The notes under the pieces are model-generated. The model was not told the DNA's origin. It ran no database searches and was given only the letters and a program-made list of their open reading frames with translations. Shown piece by piece: positions 33,201 to 42,599 of a stretch of 64,000 nucleotides of DNA. Location: assembly GCA_037178625.1 (NCBI GenBank), contig CM074133.1, positions 868,001 through 932,000 on the forward strand, read 5' to 3'. Made by a program: the position numbers and the translations under genes. Every line of letters begins with the position of its first letter. Position 1 is the first letter of the stretch. Source of the stretch: Skeletonema tropicum (lineage: Eukaryota > Bacillariophyta > Thalassiosirophyceae > Thalassiosirales > Thalassiosiraceae).

Positions 33201-34930
33201 TTGGATAGTTCCTTCACAATGGATGCCGTTTTCTCCTCTACAGCTGCCCCCCCCACTACAGCTTCATGACTTACTTGGTGTGGCGTCGAGGAACTTGATT
33301 CAACAATCTTGGTCTCACTCGTTTCCTCCGCATGAGATGATGACATTTCCTTTTCTGAACCCTTTGACACACCAACAGCAGCAGCAGCAGTTGTAGTGGT
33401 GGTATCCACGTCCATCATTCCCCCCTGCTGCTTTTGCTGCTGCTGCTTCTCCTCACTCTCAACCTCCATCCTTTCTTCTTCCTTCTCCCCACCTCCCAAC
33501 TTCTTCTCATCATCATCATGATCCATCAAACTTGGTCGAAACACACTCCCCCTATTCACCACCTCACCACCATTCCCACTCCCACTACTACTACTACTCA
33601 ACGTCCCAAATCCATGACATCCATTCCCAACATCATCCACAACAATATCCCTATCCGGAAAATCTGCCACCTCACTTGTCCCATCATCATATTCAATTTT
33701 AATCTTTCGTCCCTTGGTTCCAATATCGACAATGACTCCACCATACCATTTGAGCTTTCGTGAGAGTTTACCTGTGGTGGGGTCTTTCGTTTTTTTAACG
33801 AAGCGGACTTTGACACGGAGGTTGGTATGGATGGACCGACGTTGACGTTTGGGGGGGAGGTGTTGGAGATGTTGAAGGATTTGGGGGGTGGGTGGTTCGA
33901 CTGTTTTGGATGTCTTTTTGTTGTTGGTCGTTGTAGTAGTGGTGGTAGTTGTGGTTGTGGTTTTCTCCTCCCCCGCAGTTGATGATGTTGGAGTTGTTGT
34001 TGTTGACAATGATGGTGGAAGTGGTTGTTTCATTTCTACACTTTTTTCATGGGCAATCTGAGAAGGATATCCCCTATTCCCTTCCTCCCTATCATCATTA
34101 TCATTCCCTTCCTGTTGATCCTTCACTTCCCCCTTATCCTTCTTCCAATGACTCTGAATCATCCCCGCCGCATCATCATTATCATCCTTCGGATGTTCAA
34201 ATCGTTCCTCATCATGCTCTTCTTCTTCTCTCTGCTGCTGCTTCATCTTTCTACGTGCCTTTAGTTTCGTCTTGGATTGTTTCTTGAGACGTTTCCTTCG
34301 TCGTTTTTCCATGGAGGAATTTTCATCATCTTCATCATCATCATTGTTAGTATTGTACATGATGGTGTTAAGTGTCTTGGGTGGTTGATGATGTCGTTGT
34401 TGTTGTTGATGTTGTTGCTCATCATCATCACTGGAGGAGAGATCCGCATCAAATAATTGTTTCGCTTCTCGGTCCACACTATCATCCTCCGAAGAGTCAT
34501 CCGAACTACTCGAGGAATCATCATCATCATCATCACTACTACTACTGCTACTACTATCGTCACTGGAGCTGGAACTACTGTCGCTCGAGCTAGAACTGCT
34601 ACTGGAGGAGGAATCATCATCGTCATCATCGTCATCATCCGAACTGGAGAGGGTGGACGACGATGCTGATCCACTTTCCTTGAGTGGATCACGTATACCG
34701 CTTGTGGTGGTGGTGGTGGGAGTGTGTTTGAGATAATGGATTGCACCACCTCCTCCTTGTAGAGTATCTCCTATATTATCGGCAGCGGCAGCAGCAGCAG
34801 CAGCAGCAGCCTGGGCAGCCAATAATTTCTTCTTCTTTTTCAACTTTTTCATCCGACGGCGATGATGATCTGTGTCGATTTTTGTGGTGTCTTCGAGCGA
34901 TTGCTTTAGGGCTAGGCGGAGCGAACTCAT
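30287..34930 (-). CDS. Large double CW-type zinc finger chromatin protein
   Basis: A 1547-residue single-exon ORF. Two CW zinc fingers lie near residues 1083-1125 (WVQCDRCHKWRHLP, HWYCELN, C of NNCEAAE) and 1253-1300 (WVQCEKCEKWRRLP, VWYCSMN, C of LATCTAIE). Such domains read histone H3K4 methylation. A Tudor-like segment near 367-430 (WYGGVIVDIGTKGRKIKIEY) and AT-hook-like motifs (KKPGRKKKL, KRRGRPPRSD) also point to chromatin. Much of the rest is low complexity: Ser/Asp runs, poly-Ala, poly-Thr, Glu blocks and basic clusters. The C-terminal 250 residues look folded but match no family I recognise. No SET, ATPase or other catalytic domain is seen, so a scaffold or reader role is inferred. 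Confidence 0.82.
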   Translation of the reverse strand: MSSLRLALKQSLEDTTKIDTDHHRRRMKKLKKKKKLLAAQAAAAAAAAAADNIGDTLQGGGGAIHYLKHTPTTTTTSGIRDPLKESGSASSSTLSSSDDDDDDDDDSSSSSSSSSSDSSSSSSDDSSSSSSSDDDDDDSSSSSDDSSEDDSVDREAKQLFDADLSSSDDDEQQHQQQQRHHQPPKTLNTIMYNTNNDDDEDDENSSMEKRRRKRLKKQSKTKLKARRKMKQQQREEEEHDEERFEHPKDDNDDAAGMIQSHWKKDKGEVKDQQEGNDNDDREEGNRGYPSQIAHEKSVEMKQPLPPSLSTTTTPTSSTAGEEKTTTTTTTTTTTTNNKKTSKTVEPPTPQILQHLQHLPPKRQRRSIHTNLRVKVRFVKKTKDPTTGKLSRKLKWYGGVIVDIGTKGRKIKIEYDDGTSEVADFPDRDIVVDDVGNGCHGFGTLSSSSSGSGNGGEVVNRGSVFRPSLMDHDDDEKKLGGGEKEEERMEVESEEKQQQQKQQGGMMDVDTTTTTAAAAVGVSKGSEKEMSSSHAEETSETKIVESSSSTPHQVSHEAVVGGAAVEEKTASIVKELSKSNEQPGLATVGTNSNTTQPWSALDNTAASAEKVEEEEEASSEEEGEILETNTTTAAPTAAPAPVEETNTTVGAAPEISTVQGHLNPTVTKDVDVAMSSSSFSQKEADSVPPPSLLVSDEKKKMDGSIAVSAATATAATAAPSPSKKMTPEKESKDENASSSSGSTCSSVSFAGPSSAAAAAAAGAVATADAAKTNEADVSVEMPSHVDVNDGEDTNGEAALFDEEDSKEAKKDNAANGDDDDDDDDEEEEGEIDEGDDAASSPPKDDPPVQKKCGPLRIRIGLSAAVKRKIEEEMDAMNDGATQRSKKKVKLASNDDGDGDANIMMDVPADVALPSTETTEKLKKPQGGMPEELAPKKRKSVDSEDASDSEIQEDGGSKKVPSVDEVAPPQRKKPGRKKKLTEIEKLKRDTIIEKSKQESTLPGKDVSMNEAVDADLGKSPRSSTSDTIDDDNAFSMARVGRKAAQRAAEKIAEKKTKKRSKDSVKDTAKDTAEDKAAISPAIKAKKEEDPWVQCDRCHKWRHLPATVNLDDLPEHWYCELNTHDPKRNNCEAAEQTPKEVAKEKKRAKKLAWKKLQMEQAQALAKEAGSKKRARSASPSPEFDAVVTSSADKKTDDHDVSEAAVAPSSPRSQSPKPIPPKPKRRGRPPRSDKEKEKTLSNAPNAAPGEKGKDAPKQEWVQCEKCEKWRRLPPRISAEELPDVWYCSMNTWDINLATCTAIEDKHEENSKEYNVQSQIPTFAGSSSKTSYRNLIFGNGRQKRNISERMRAQESLFAREEDVDMSAPPTAMYAKSSAFFNKKSLAKASAQETNKVLQPSIFDYMACSRVWGELNHMRRPNSKHHLYGYDKFCQPDGSLNKDSIDILKSMTFFSLGKHVLSGNEVLLQVQLQQWDYEVPTSWLELRSLSTIEIINFILDELIKDGLVECIVPDKLSLDNVLYRQRTISSDDTAKQQGVEAPVGCLKINKPWK

Positions 34931-35327
34931 CTTTGTTATTGATCAATTGTTGTTATTATTACTGTTGTTGCTTACTGTGTAAATTGCATTGATATATATA
35001 TATTGAATACTGCATCTCGCTCGATCTCTATCATCACTTCGATGTTATGATGTGCTTCATTCAGTTTGAAATAGTAGGACGTGGAGGTGAACATCTAAAT
35101 CGGGGGGCATAGTGGCATGCCCTAAAACGATTGTCGAGTCTATTAGCATTGAATCATGCAATAAAACTCTGAATTTAGAGGGATAAACCCTCGTAGATAT
35201 AGAAAGTGGCCCCCTTTTCTGTCGTGCCATCGCTTTTTCAATCACCCACTTTCAGTTTCACCAACCTTGCTTCACCTTCACGATATCTTTCATCCAACAA
35301 CACAAACCACCCCCCAACAAAACCAAC
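34931..35327. promoter_or_regulatory. Divergent intergenic region
   Basis: A 397 bp spacer between the divergent CW-protein and Sm D2 genes, holding both promoters and 5' UTRs. No other feature is seen. Confidence 0.4.
34991..35004 (-). promoter_or_regulatory. TATA-like element upstream of the CW protein gene
   Basis: An alternating GATATATATATATT stretch 61-74 bp upstream of the CW-protein start codon. It could be a TATA element or only simple sequence. Confidence 0.25.
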
Positions 35328-35581
35328 ATGGCCGAAGCTCCACCCGAACAATCGAAAGAAACAGACCTCAAATCAGGTCCCTTCAGCGTACTCTACAAAG
35401 CAGTCAAGGGAAATACACAAGTGTTGATTAATGTCCGGAATAATCATAAATTGTTGGGGAGGGTCAAGGCTTATGATCGCCATATGAATTTGTAAGTTTG
35501 TTATGTTACATATTGTTATTTATGAGTTGTATTGTTTATCGATGAATACTCACCCAATACGCATCCATTATACACCATACC

Positions 35582-35615
<34 letters not shown>

Positions 35616-35809
35616 TCATCACAAACACAAAATACAAAAGACTGCTCGAAGACGTCAAAGAAATGTGGACCGAATACTCCAAAGGAGGCAAATCACGAAA
35701 TAATCGAGGCACAGCTGTCAATAAGGATCGATATGTGAGTAAAATGTTTTTACGGGGGGATTCGGTTATTTTGGTGGTGAGTAATCCTGCTGCTTTGGCG
35801 GGGGCATAA
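35328..35809 (+). CDS. SNRPD2: Small nuclear ribonucleoprotein Sm D2
   Basis: Core Sm-ring protein of spliceosomal snRNPs. Exon 1 (35328-35491) encodes MAEAPPEQ through [38 protein letters not shown] (Sm1 motif). The intron is 35492-35640 (GTAAGT to AAAAG, 149 bp) and is filled near its 3' end by a CAA repeat. Exon 2 (35641-35809) encodes [29 protein letters not shown] (Sm2 motif). The product is 110 residues, matching human Sm D2 throughout. A GTGAGT hexamer lies inside exon 2 but must be retained, because it encodes conserved VSKMFLRGD. Confidence 0.94.
35580..35613. repeat. Intronic CAA microsatellite
   Basis: About eleven CAA/AAC triplets near the 3' end of the Sm D2 intron. Confidence 0.85.
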
Positions 35810-36091
35810 GTTAGATGATGATGATTGATGATGATATAGATATATATTCATTGTGATGTATTGTAGTGAAAAGGAAAGTGCAGAGAGATGGAAATGAGAG
35901 CATGATTACTATGTATTGCAATGAACAATATATCGGGATAGATTTACAGAAGAGAGAAAGATTCTCTCAAAGGGTTCTATTAATATAATTTATATATACA
36001 TGTCGAGGCAATCTACAATATCTTTTCCAGCGTATAGTATTTACATCATAACATTTTGTGCATTCCTTTTCCACCACCATCATCATCAAGA
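35810..36091. other. Convergent 3' intergenic spacer
   Basis: AT-rich spacer between Sm D2 and the SRPBCC gene, with no feature beyond the 3' UTRs it must contain. Confidence 0.4.
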
Positions 36092-36554
36092 TCAATTCAT
36101 AAGTACAAAATCCTCCGACTCCTCCTGCACCTCCTCCACCATCTTCACCATATTTCTCAACCCACCCTCCGTCCCCTCCACAACATCCCGTTTCCGTATC
36201 AGTGCCACCACAAAGCCCAACGCACCCGATAATTCAAAACTATACTCAATTCTTGTACTGAAATTATCAATGGGTGTAATCACAATCTTTCCCTCTGCCT
36301 TGAGTGTTCCACCCAATGCCTGACCAGAAAATGTGACACATCGATCCTTCGTTACGTTGTGCAATGTGAAATAGAAAGTCCTTTCCGTCCTTTTGTTCGA
36401 AAATGGCAGTTGTGCCATTCTCGCATTTGCCGGAAACGTCTCGTAGTTGGTGGAGGTTGTGATCCCAATCTTGCCATTTCATTGGGGCGAGGCAGGTGTT
36501 CCAGATTAGGGTGGGGGGTGCGGATATTATGGCGGATGTTTTGCAGTAGGACAT
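36092..36554 (-). CDS. SRPBCC/START-like ligand-binding protein (frameshifted)
   Basis: Short single-domain protein with the helix-grip pattern of the SRPBCC superfamily: MSYCKTSAIISAPPTLIWNT at the N-terminus, then DWDHNLHQLRDVSG, and from a second frame FTLHNVTKDRCVTFSGQAL, EGKIVITPIDNFSTRIEYSF, ending in a long helix (MVKMVEEVQEESED). The first half is in the frame of ATG 36554 and the second in the frame that stops at 36092. The switch falls near 36379-36390, with no room for an intron, so one extra base is present compared with an intact gene. The protein would be about 154 residues. The ligand is unknown. Confidence 0.65.
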
Positions 36555-36791
36555 GGTTTTGGTGGTGGGGGATTGGATTTGTCATTGTTGTCATCAAGAG
36601 CAATACATAATATGCTAGTAGCGCGGCAAGAGCGGGCGAGTGCGTGGAGAGAAGCGACAGGTGAGGTGTGAGTGGTGCCGAGGTGGTGCCGTGCTACGTG
36701 TACCGTGCGGCAACATGCAACACCCACAAAGAATGTCACTGAATTCACAAGTACTTCTATGCTTGAATCAATATTTAGGAATTATTACTGG
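36555..36791. other. Spacer
   Basis: Between the SRPBCC gene start and the ankyrin gene end, both on the minus strand. The ankyrin direct repeat begins inside it, near 36742. Confidence 0.4.
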
Positions 36792-37953
36792 CTAAGGAAC
36801 TGGAATTGGTTTATCCTCCTTCTTGGTCGTGGAACCTTTCGAAGCAACCTTGGCCTTGATCGTCTTTACTTCTGCTTCCTTAATCCTCATGATCATCGAA
36901 GATTTCAGTAACAGTCTTACTATTCTCATACTGAGATTTGATATAATCGCGTATTCTATGGGATTCATTTCGTCCTTATCTTCCACCAAGACAGCTTGCA
37001 AAGATCCAGAAAGGAGAACCTTCACAACGTCGATGTGAGGTGGCGCTCGTGGAGTCACATCTCCCTCAAAAAGGGCACACTCAGTATCACATGCAAGGTG
37101 GAGCGGCAGCCTTCCATCTTCATCTTGTAGGTCACATGCTCGAGGAAACGCAATGACGAGTCTAGTGATGATCTGATAGTGAGCACCGCTTCCGCATGCG
37201 ACGTGTAGTGGTGTTCGTCCTACGTAATCTTGACCCCCGAGAGCATCGCCATGAGCAAGAATGATTGCATCAAGGATGTGCATGGGAGGATTGTAGCGAA
37301 CTACTGCATGAAGAAGAGTCATTCCGTTGTACTCATCGCACTTTTGGATGTGTTCTGATATCACCTTGAGGAGCTTTTGCTGGGAAAGAACCTTTCCAAG
37401 TTCAGTCCATTCCTGGCAATGGATCAAGTCAAGGACAATTCGCCACGTAGTTGACAATATTATCGATTGATATGGTCATCGTTTGGTTGTTGTTTGCTTT
37501 GGACGAAGTCAGAAAAATGGGACAAGGTTAGAGATGTAAGTAAGTAGTTATTGATTGTATGTGGTATTTTCATTTTGGATTCTCTGCATTCTGTTCTGCA
37601 TGCATCTCAATAAATTTGCATGCAGCGTTGACTGAATGGCCTATGGAAGGGCACAGGGCCTCTTGTGTGGACTAACTTCAAGAGGTACCTACTTCGAGTG
37701 ACTCAGGCTTGAGCCTAAAGGCCTACTTACGGGAAGCGCGCGGGCGCTTTTGTTACTATTCTGTGCGGGCGCGCCCAATGAGCCCAACTATGTTTAGAAT
37801 TAGGTAGAACTTAGCTCAAATACCCGTAAAAGTACAATTTATATCCTAAACATGACCAAACATTCCCCGTGAACTTCTCCCAATACAGACTGTGTTGTGG
37901 GCACATCCGCACGCCCGCTATCCCAAACAAGAGGCCTCTATCTAGCCAAAAAA
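36742..37953. repeat. Direct repeat copy 1 (ankyrin gene unit)
   Basis: About 1.2 kb, nearly identical to 38368-39580. It contains the ankyrin ORF plus about 500 bp beyond its start, including a GC-rich GGGCGCGCCC stretch near 37770 and a CGCACGCCCGCTATCCC stretch near 37908. Small indels separate the copies. Confidence 0.85.
36792..37494 (-). pseudogene. Ankyrin-repeat protein, copy 1 (frameshifted near the start)
   Basis: Encodes ankyrin repeats: GMTLLHAVVRYNPPMHILDA, VGRTPLHVACGSGAHYQI, DGRLPLHLACD and NPIEYAIISNLSMRIVRLL. Compared with copy 2, one extra A (GCGAATTG versus GCGATTG) after ATGACCATATC...GTGGC puts the conserved start out of frame and leads to an early stop. The open frame of 221 codons has no ATG at its beginning. 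Near the stop another extra A changes the last residues from VLSQ to VP. It could still be made from a downstream Met, or the extra base could be an assembly error. Role unknown; ankyrin repeats bind proteins. Confidence 0.7.
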
Positions 37954-38367
37954 GGTATCCTACATCCCCAAGTGCAAGTCGCGTTCACATTGTTCTTGCT
38001 TGTGCAAGTCGTACTTTTAGATACCTTCTCGGTCTTGGTTTGACTCCAAAGCTACATCTGACTTGGGTACCAGATTCCCAACCTGAAGTATGTATATCTT
38101 CAAATCAATGTCTCTGCAAAAAGTCGTATTATGTAATACTTGATAGCTGCAATCATTGTCAACGTACTTACCTAGGGAAAGTAAGCAAAGAAGAAACCAG
38201 CAATGTGCGCTGCCTTCCTCTGCCCAGGCTTAGTAGCAAGCCTAAGTCTGTTCAAGGCAAAGCGTAGAACACATTGCTTTGGTTTGATCAGGCCGCTCAT
38301 CCAAAGCACTGACGAATCCGGAGAAGATGCACCGCTCTTCCAACTTCTCAAAGCTTACATTGATCCA
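37954..38367. repeat. Dispersed repeat fragment R (copy 1)
   Basis: The sequence at 38146-38345 (GCAATCATTGTCAACGTA, CCAGCAATGTGCGCT, CACATTGCTTTGGTTTGAT) is shared with 39838-40020 and 41950-42060. The copies are diverged and carry no intact ORF. Confidence 0.7.
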
Positions 38368-39580
38368 ATTCACAAGTACTTAAATTATATTTATTAGCTT
38401 GAATCAATGTTTAGGAATATTACTGGCTAAGGACTGGAATTGGTTTATCCTCCTTCGTGGTCGTGGAACTTTTTGAAGCAACCTTGGCCTTGATCGTCTT
38501 TGCTTCTGCTTCCTTCATCCTGACGATCATCGATGATTTCTGTAACAGTCTTACTATTCTCATACTGAGATTTGATATAATCGCGTATTCTATAGGATTC
38601 ATTTCGTCCTTATCTTCCACCAAGACAGCTTGCAAAGATCCAGAAAGGAGAACCTTCACAACTTCAATGGGAGGTGGCGCTCGTGGAGTCACATCTCCCT
38701 CAAAAAGGGCACACTCAGTATCACATGTAAGGTGGAGCGGCAGCCTTCCATCTTCATCTTGTAGGTCACATGCTCGAGGGAATGCTTTGACGAGTCTTTT
38801 GATGATCTGATAGTGAGCACCGCTCCCGCATGCGACGTGTAGTGGTGTTCGTCCTACGCAATCTTGACCCCCGAGAGCATCGCCATGAGCAAGAATGATT
38901 GCATCAAGGATGTGCATGGGAGGATTGTAGCGAACCACTGCATGAAGAAGAGTCATTCCGTTGTACTCATCGCACTTTTGGATGTGTTCTGATATCACCT
39001 TGAGGAGCTTTTGCTGGGAAAGAACCTTTCCAAGTTCAGTCCATTCCTGGCAATGGATCAAGTCAAGGACAATCGCCACGTAGTTGACAATATTATCGAT
39101 TGATATGGTCATCGTTTGGTTGTTGTTTGCTTTGGACGAAGTCAGAAAAATGGGACAAGGTTAGAGATGTAAGTAAGTAGTTATTGATTGTATGTGGTAT
39201 TTTCATTTTGGATTCTCTGCATTCTGTTCTGCATGCATCTCAATAAATTTGCATGCAGCGTTGACTGAATGGCCTATGGAAGGGCACAAGGGCCTCTTGT
39301 GTGGTCTGAAAAGAGGTACCTACTTCGAGTGACTCAGGCTTGAGCCTAAAGGCCTACTTACGGGAAGCGGGCGCTTTTGTTACTATTCTGTGCGGGCGCG
39401 CCCAATGAGCCCAACTATGTTTAGAATTAGGTAGAACTTAGCTCAAATACCCGTAAAAGTACAATTTATATCCTAAACATGACCAAACATTCCCCGTGAA
39501 CTTCTCCCAATACAGACTGTGTTGTGGGCACATCCGCACGCCCGCTATCCCAAACAAGAGGCCTCTATCTAGCCAAAAGG
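38368..39580. repeat. Direct repeat copy 2 (ankyrin gene unit)
   Basis: Second copy of the 1.2 kb unit at 36742-37953, same orientation. After 39580 the flanks diverge. Confidence 0.85.
38420..39112 (-). CDS. Ankyrin-repeat protein, copy 2
   Basis: A 230-residue intact ORF starting MTISIDNIVNYVAIVLDL. Ankyrin motifs run from residue 50 on (GMTLLHAVV, VGRTPLHVACGSG, DGRLPLHLTCD, NPIEYAIIS), with a charged Lys-rich C-terminus (KTIKAKVASK). The repeats resemble the short ankyrin-containing proteins that are abundant in diatoms. No other domain, signal peptide or membrane segment is seen. It differs from copy 1 by few substitutions, so the duplication is recent. Confidence 0.78.
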   Translation of the reverse strand: MTISIDNIVNYVAIVLDLIHCQEWTELGKVLSQQKLLKVISEHIQKCDEYNGMTLLHAVVRYNPPMHILDAIILAHGDALGGQDCVGRTPLHVACGSGAHYQIIKRLVKAFPRACDLQDEDGRLPLHLTCDTECALFEGDVTPRAPPPIEVVKVLLSGSLQAVLVEDKDEMNPIEYAIISNLSMRIVRLLQKSSMIVRMKEAEAKTIKAKVASKSSTTTKEDKPIPVLSQ

Positions 39581-40356
39581 CCTCCTCACAAGTCGCGTTC
39601 AGTACATCTGCAAGTCGTCCTTCGGTATCTTCTCAATTTTGGTTTGACTTGTAAAAGCTACATCTGACCACTTACACGCCGCTATCCCGATAGGCCTCTA
39701 AAGCAAAGGCCTCCTACAAATCCTCACCAAGACGCGTTCACTTACTTCTGCAAGTCGTACTTAATGTTGTAGATATCTTCTTCCCAGTTTTGGTTGACTT
39801 TTTAACAAGTCTACAATACGTAAGTATTACTCCTACTTGATGGCTGCAATCATTGTCAACGTATGTAGGGAAAGTAAGCACAGGAGAAACCAGCAATGTG
39901 CGCTACCTTCCTCTGTGCGGGCTTAGTAGCAAGCCCGAGTTGTTCAAGACAAATCGTAGCACACATTGCTTTGGTTTGATTAGGCCGCTCTTCCAGAAGC
40001 TTGACGAACCCGGAGAAGATTATACCACTCTTCCACCAGATGTAGTAGAATGGACCGATGAAAGATTACCCAGAGAAAATCGAGGAAGGAAACGTACATG
40101 AAACCAACATATTCGAGAACATTCTATCGACATCCAGAACAACCCCTTGGTTAAGATCTCTACCGTGGTGCACAACACTCTAGAGTTGCTATCTAACCAG
40201 GCAGTACCAAAACATAATACTTGAACTTCAATGGTTTCATTTACCTTGATATTATTCTGTCTTAAACGTTCACATAAACATTGAGTAAATGCTTGATAGA
40301 AATAGACACATCCCCCATAACCCCGCAGGCGCCTTGGCCATGCGACTACTTATCCT
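39581..40356. repeat. Dispersed repeat fragment R (copies 2 and 3)
   Basis: Decayed copies of the R repeat. 39660-39810 is similar to 41505-41700, and 39838-40130 is similar to both 38146-38345 and 41950-42175. An 82-codon ORF at 39853-40101 runs through it. A second in-frame stretch after its stop (40102-40215) also looks protein-like, so the repeat may be a dead gene. Family not recognised. Confidence 0.6.
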
Positions 40357-41439
40357 TCACATATGATGAATTGCATCTTCAATGAAGTTAGCAAAGTCAT
40401 CATCAAGACTAGAGTCAATATCAACCCAGAAGGGCAAAGGCTCAAAATCCTCGTCAATATGCCTAATTGGGCTGATATAGACATCATTAGATTTGGCTCG
40501 GGGTGTATGAGAATGAGATTGAACTTGTTGATAAGTCCCTTCAAAACTATCTTGATGCGCATAGGAGTGTGACAGACGATTGTGAACTTTGAGAGGCAAG
40601 GTGAAAGTGTATGAGAGGGACACTTTCACTCTTATCGGAGGTCGGTGAGTGAGGAGGCGGCAGCATGAATGGCTCTTCTAGATTGAAGTCTATACAGACC
40701 TCGCAAGCGCAAGCACAAGCACTCTTAGATGTTGGCGATTCTGTTCGATGATCAGTGATTTGACGATGCATAGGAGGAGGCACCGTCAAAACCCGATCAT
40801 GATGCGAGATAGAAGAGCCCATCTCCAGGATTGCTTTTCTCATCTCATCAAGCACATCATCTGATGGTTGCTTGTCGGTGGGGAGGGGTGGTAGTTCGTA
40901 GAAATTCGGTGCTATATAGTCATCGCTACTGTCAATTGTGATGCCTTTGATCTTCGTTCTTACCAGCAGCTCCATGGATTCAGGCATTCCACGGAGGAAG
41001 TTCTTGTTGTACCAGGCTTTTTCATTCCCTTTACCGATCCTATGATTTTTCCAACAACAAGTACATCAGTGTGAGAGTGAGTAGAAGAAGAAGAACGACA
41101 GCAGAAGAATGCAGTCCGTATCTTTCAGACAGCGACTTACCGATGGAATCCCCATATATGTAACTGTCTATTGAACGATCGGATCTTTGTCTGATTAAAG
41201 AACAAAGGAACTACATCGTTCATGAATATGTCCTGATCGAGTACCCAGAACGCTCTTCCGTGTGGCAGCCACTTGACTGCCCTCGCAAATTCGGGAATAT
41301 TACCCGCAAGTTCGAGCATTGCATATAGCTTCACCGGGAATTTAGACTTTGAGCTTCTCGGAGATGCCGATCTCGAGGCAGCCATATTACTGCTGCGTAT
41401 TCCTTGTCTTTGTTCTGGGGCTGGACTTCTAATGGTCAT
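40357..41439 (-). CDS. Heat-shock-factor family transcription factor
   Basis: Exon 1 (41439-41141) carries most of the HSF DNA-binding domain: KFPVKLYAMLELA, FARAVKWLPHGRAFWVLD, FMNDVVPLFFNQTKIRSFN, RQLHIWGFHR. A 101 bp intron (GTAAGT to ATAG, 41040-41140) follows, in the usual place for diatom HSFs. Exon 2 begins at 41039 with IGKGNEKAWYNKNFLRGMP. The frame continues to a stop at 40547, but the next frame to 40357 reads like a typical acidic HSF C-terminus (ISPIRHIDEDFEPLPFWVD, DDDFANFIEDAI). A one-base extra nucleotide near 40560-40630 probably splits one gene, so the end is uncertain. Diatoms have large HSF families; whether this one is heat-responsive is unknown. Confidence 0.8.
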
Positions 41440-42175
41440 CTTTTCGATAATTTTATTATTGTTATCTTTTCGATAATTTTATGCAGTGGTTTGACTTGTT
41501 AAGCTACTTACATAATCTGACAACCCACACGCCCCACGTACGCCCTATCCCGATAGGCCTCTCTAGAGAGTCAAAAGGCCTCCCTCTTATCCTCACGCGT
41601 TCACGTACCTACTTACTTCTTACATAGCAAGTGCCAAGTCGTACTTAGATATGTAAGTAAGTATCTTCTCCTCAGTTTTGGTGGACTTCTTTTAAAAGCT
41701 TACCAGATCCCCAACTTACTGTGCTCTCATGAGTACCTACTTAAGGATTCTTTCCGATGGACATCATCCTTCTCAATGCACTCGGGACTCTTCCAGTGGT
41801 CATCGGTCATTCCTTAGCCATCGTGACTGATTGACAGCAATAAGCTGACCATCTCTGAGACGGACGGCCATCTTCGATCGTGCCTTATCATAGACTAAGC
41901 CACTACTAGAGCTCACTCTTTCTTCGCCCGATCATGTTCACTTGAGTCGTTAAGCTCTGTGCGGGCTTAGCAGCAAGCCTGAGTCTGTTCAAGACAAATC
42001 GTAGCCCACATTGCTTTGGTTTGATTAGGCCGCTCTTCCAGAAGCACTGGCGAATCCTTAGAAGAATGTACCACTCTTCCACCAGAAGTAGTAGAAGGGA
42101 CCGATGAAAGAATGCCCAGAGAAAATCGAAGAAGGAAATGTACATGAAACTAACATATTCGAGAACATGTATGGC
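41440..42175. repeat. Dispersed repeat fragment R (copy 4) in intergenic DNA
   Basis: 41505-41700 repeats the motif CCCTATCCCGATAGGCCTCT and the sequences after it seen at 39670-39810. 41950-42175 repeats 39920-40125, including CACATTGCTTTGGTTTGATT and AACATATTCGAGAACAT. Orientation is the same as the other copies. Confidence 0.65.
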
Positions 42176-42599
42176 AACAAGCAAGAGTGTCCAACATATT
42201 ACCAGGTACTCACACTTGATCCGTACACATTATAGTATCTCTTTCGCAGCTCAGTCATATTCAACGATCCGAGCAAAGCACTAGAGTCATCTATCCAACA
42301 GCTTTCTTCGCTGACAAACTCATTATTCTCTTTCTTTTCTGGAATGTACAATACATACCAACATGCTCTACAAAATTATGCTGATAGATGTTTCTACCAC
42401 CATGGTGATGGTCTTGACCCAAATGCCGCCGAACTCCTTCACATTAACTAGCCTATTGTAGAGGTGGAGAGAACGCAATATTCACTGGGAAGAGATGAAC
42501 AACTGCAACGGTACCGTGCTAATTCTTTACTTGACTTCATTCGTACTACATACTGCTACTGCTTACAGAGTCTATCAATAGGATATACTCTCATACAAA
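42094..42599 (+). pseudogene. Decayed protein-like ORF of unknown family
   Basis: One frame reads like protein for about 150 codons, with only two stops: GPMKECPEKIEEGNVHETNI, NMYGNKQECPTYYQVLTLD, a stop, SKALESSIQQLSSLTNSLF, FYHHGDGLDPNAAELLHI, a stop, then VERTQYSLGRDEQLQRYRA. Its beginning lies in R-repeat copy 4. Either this is a dead gene or fragment carried by that repeat, or the stops are artefacts. I do not recognise a family. Confidence 0.35.
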
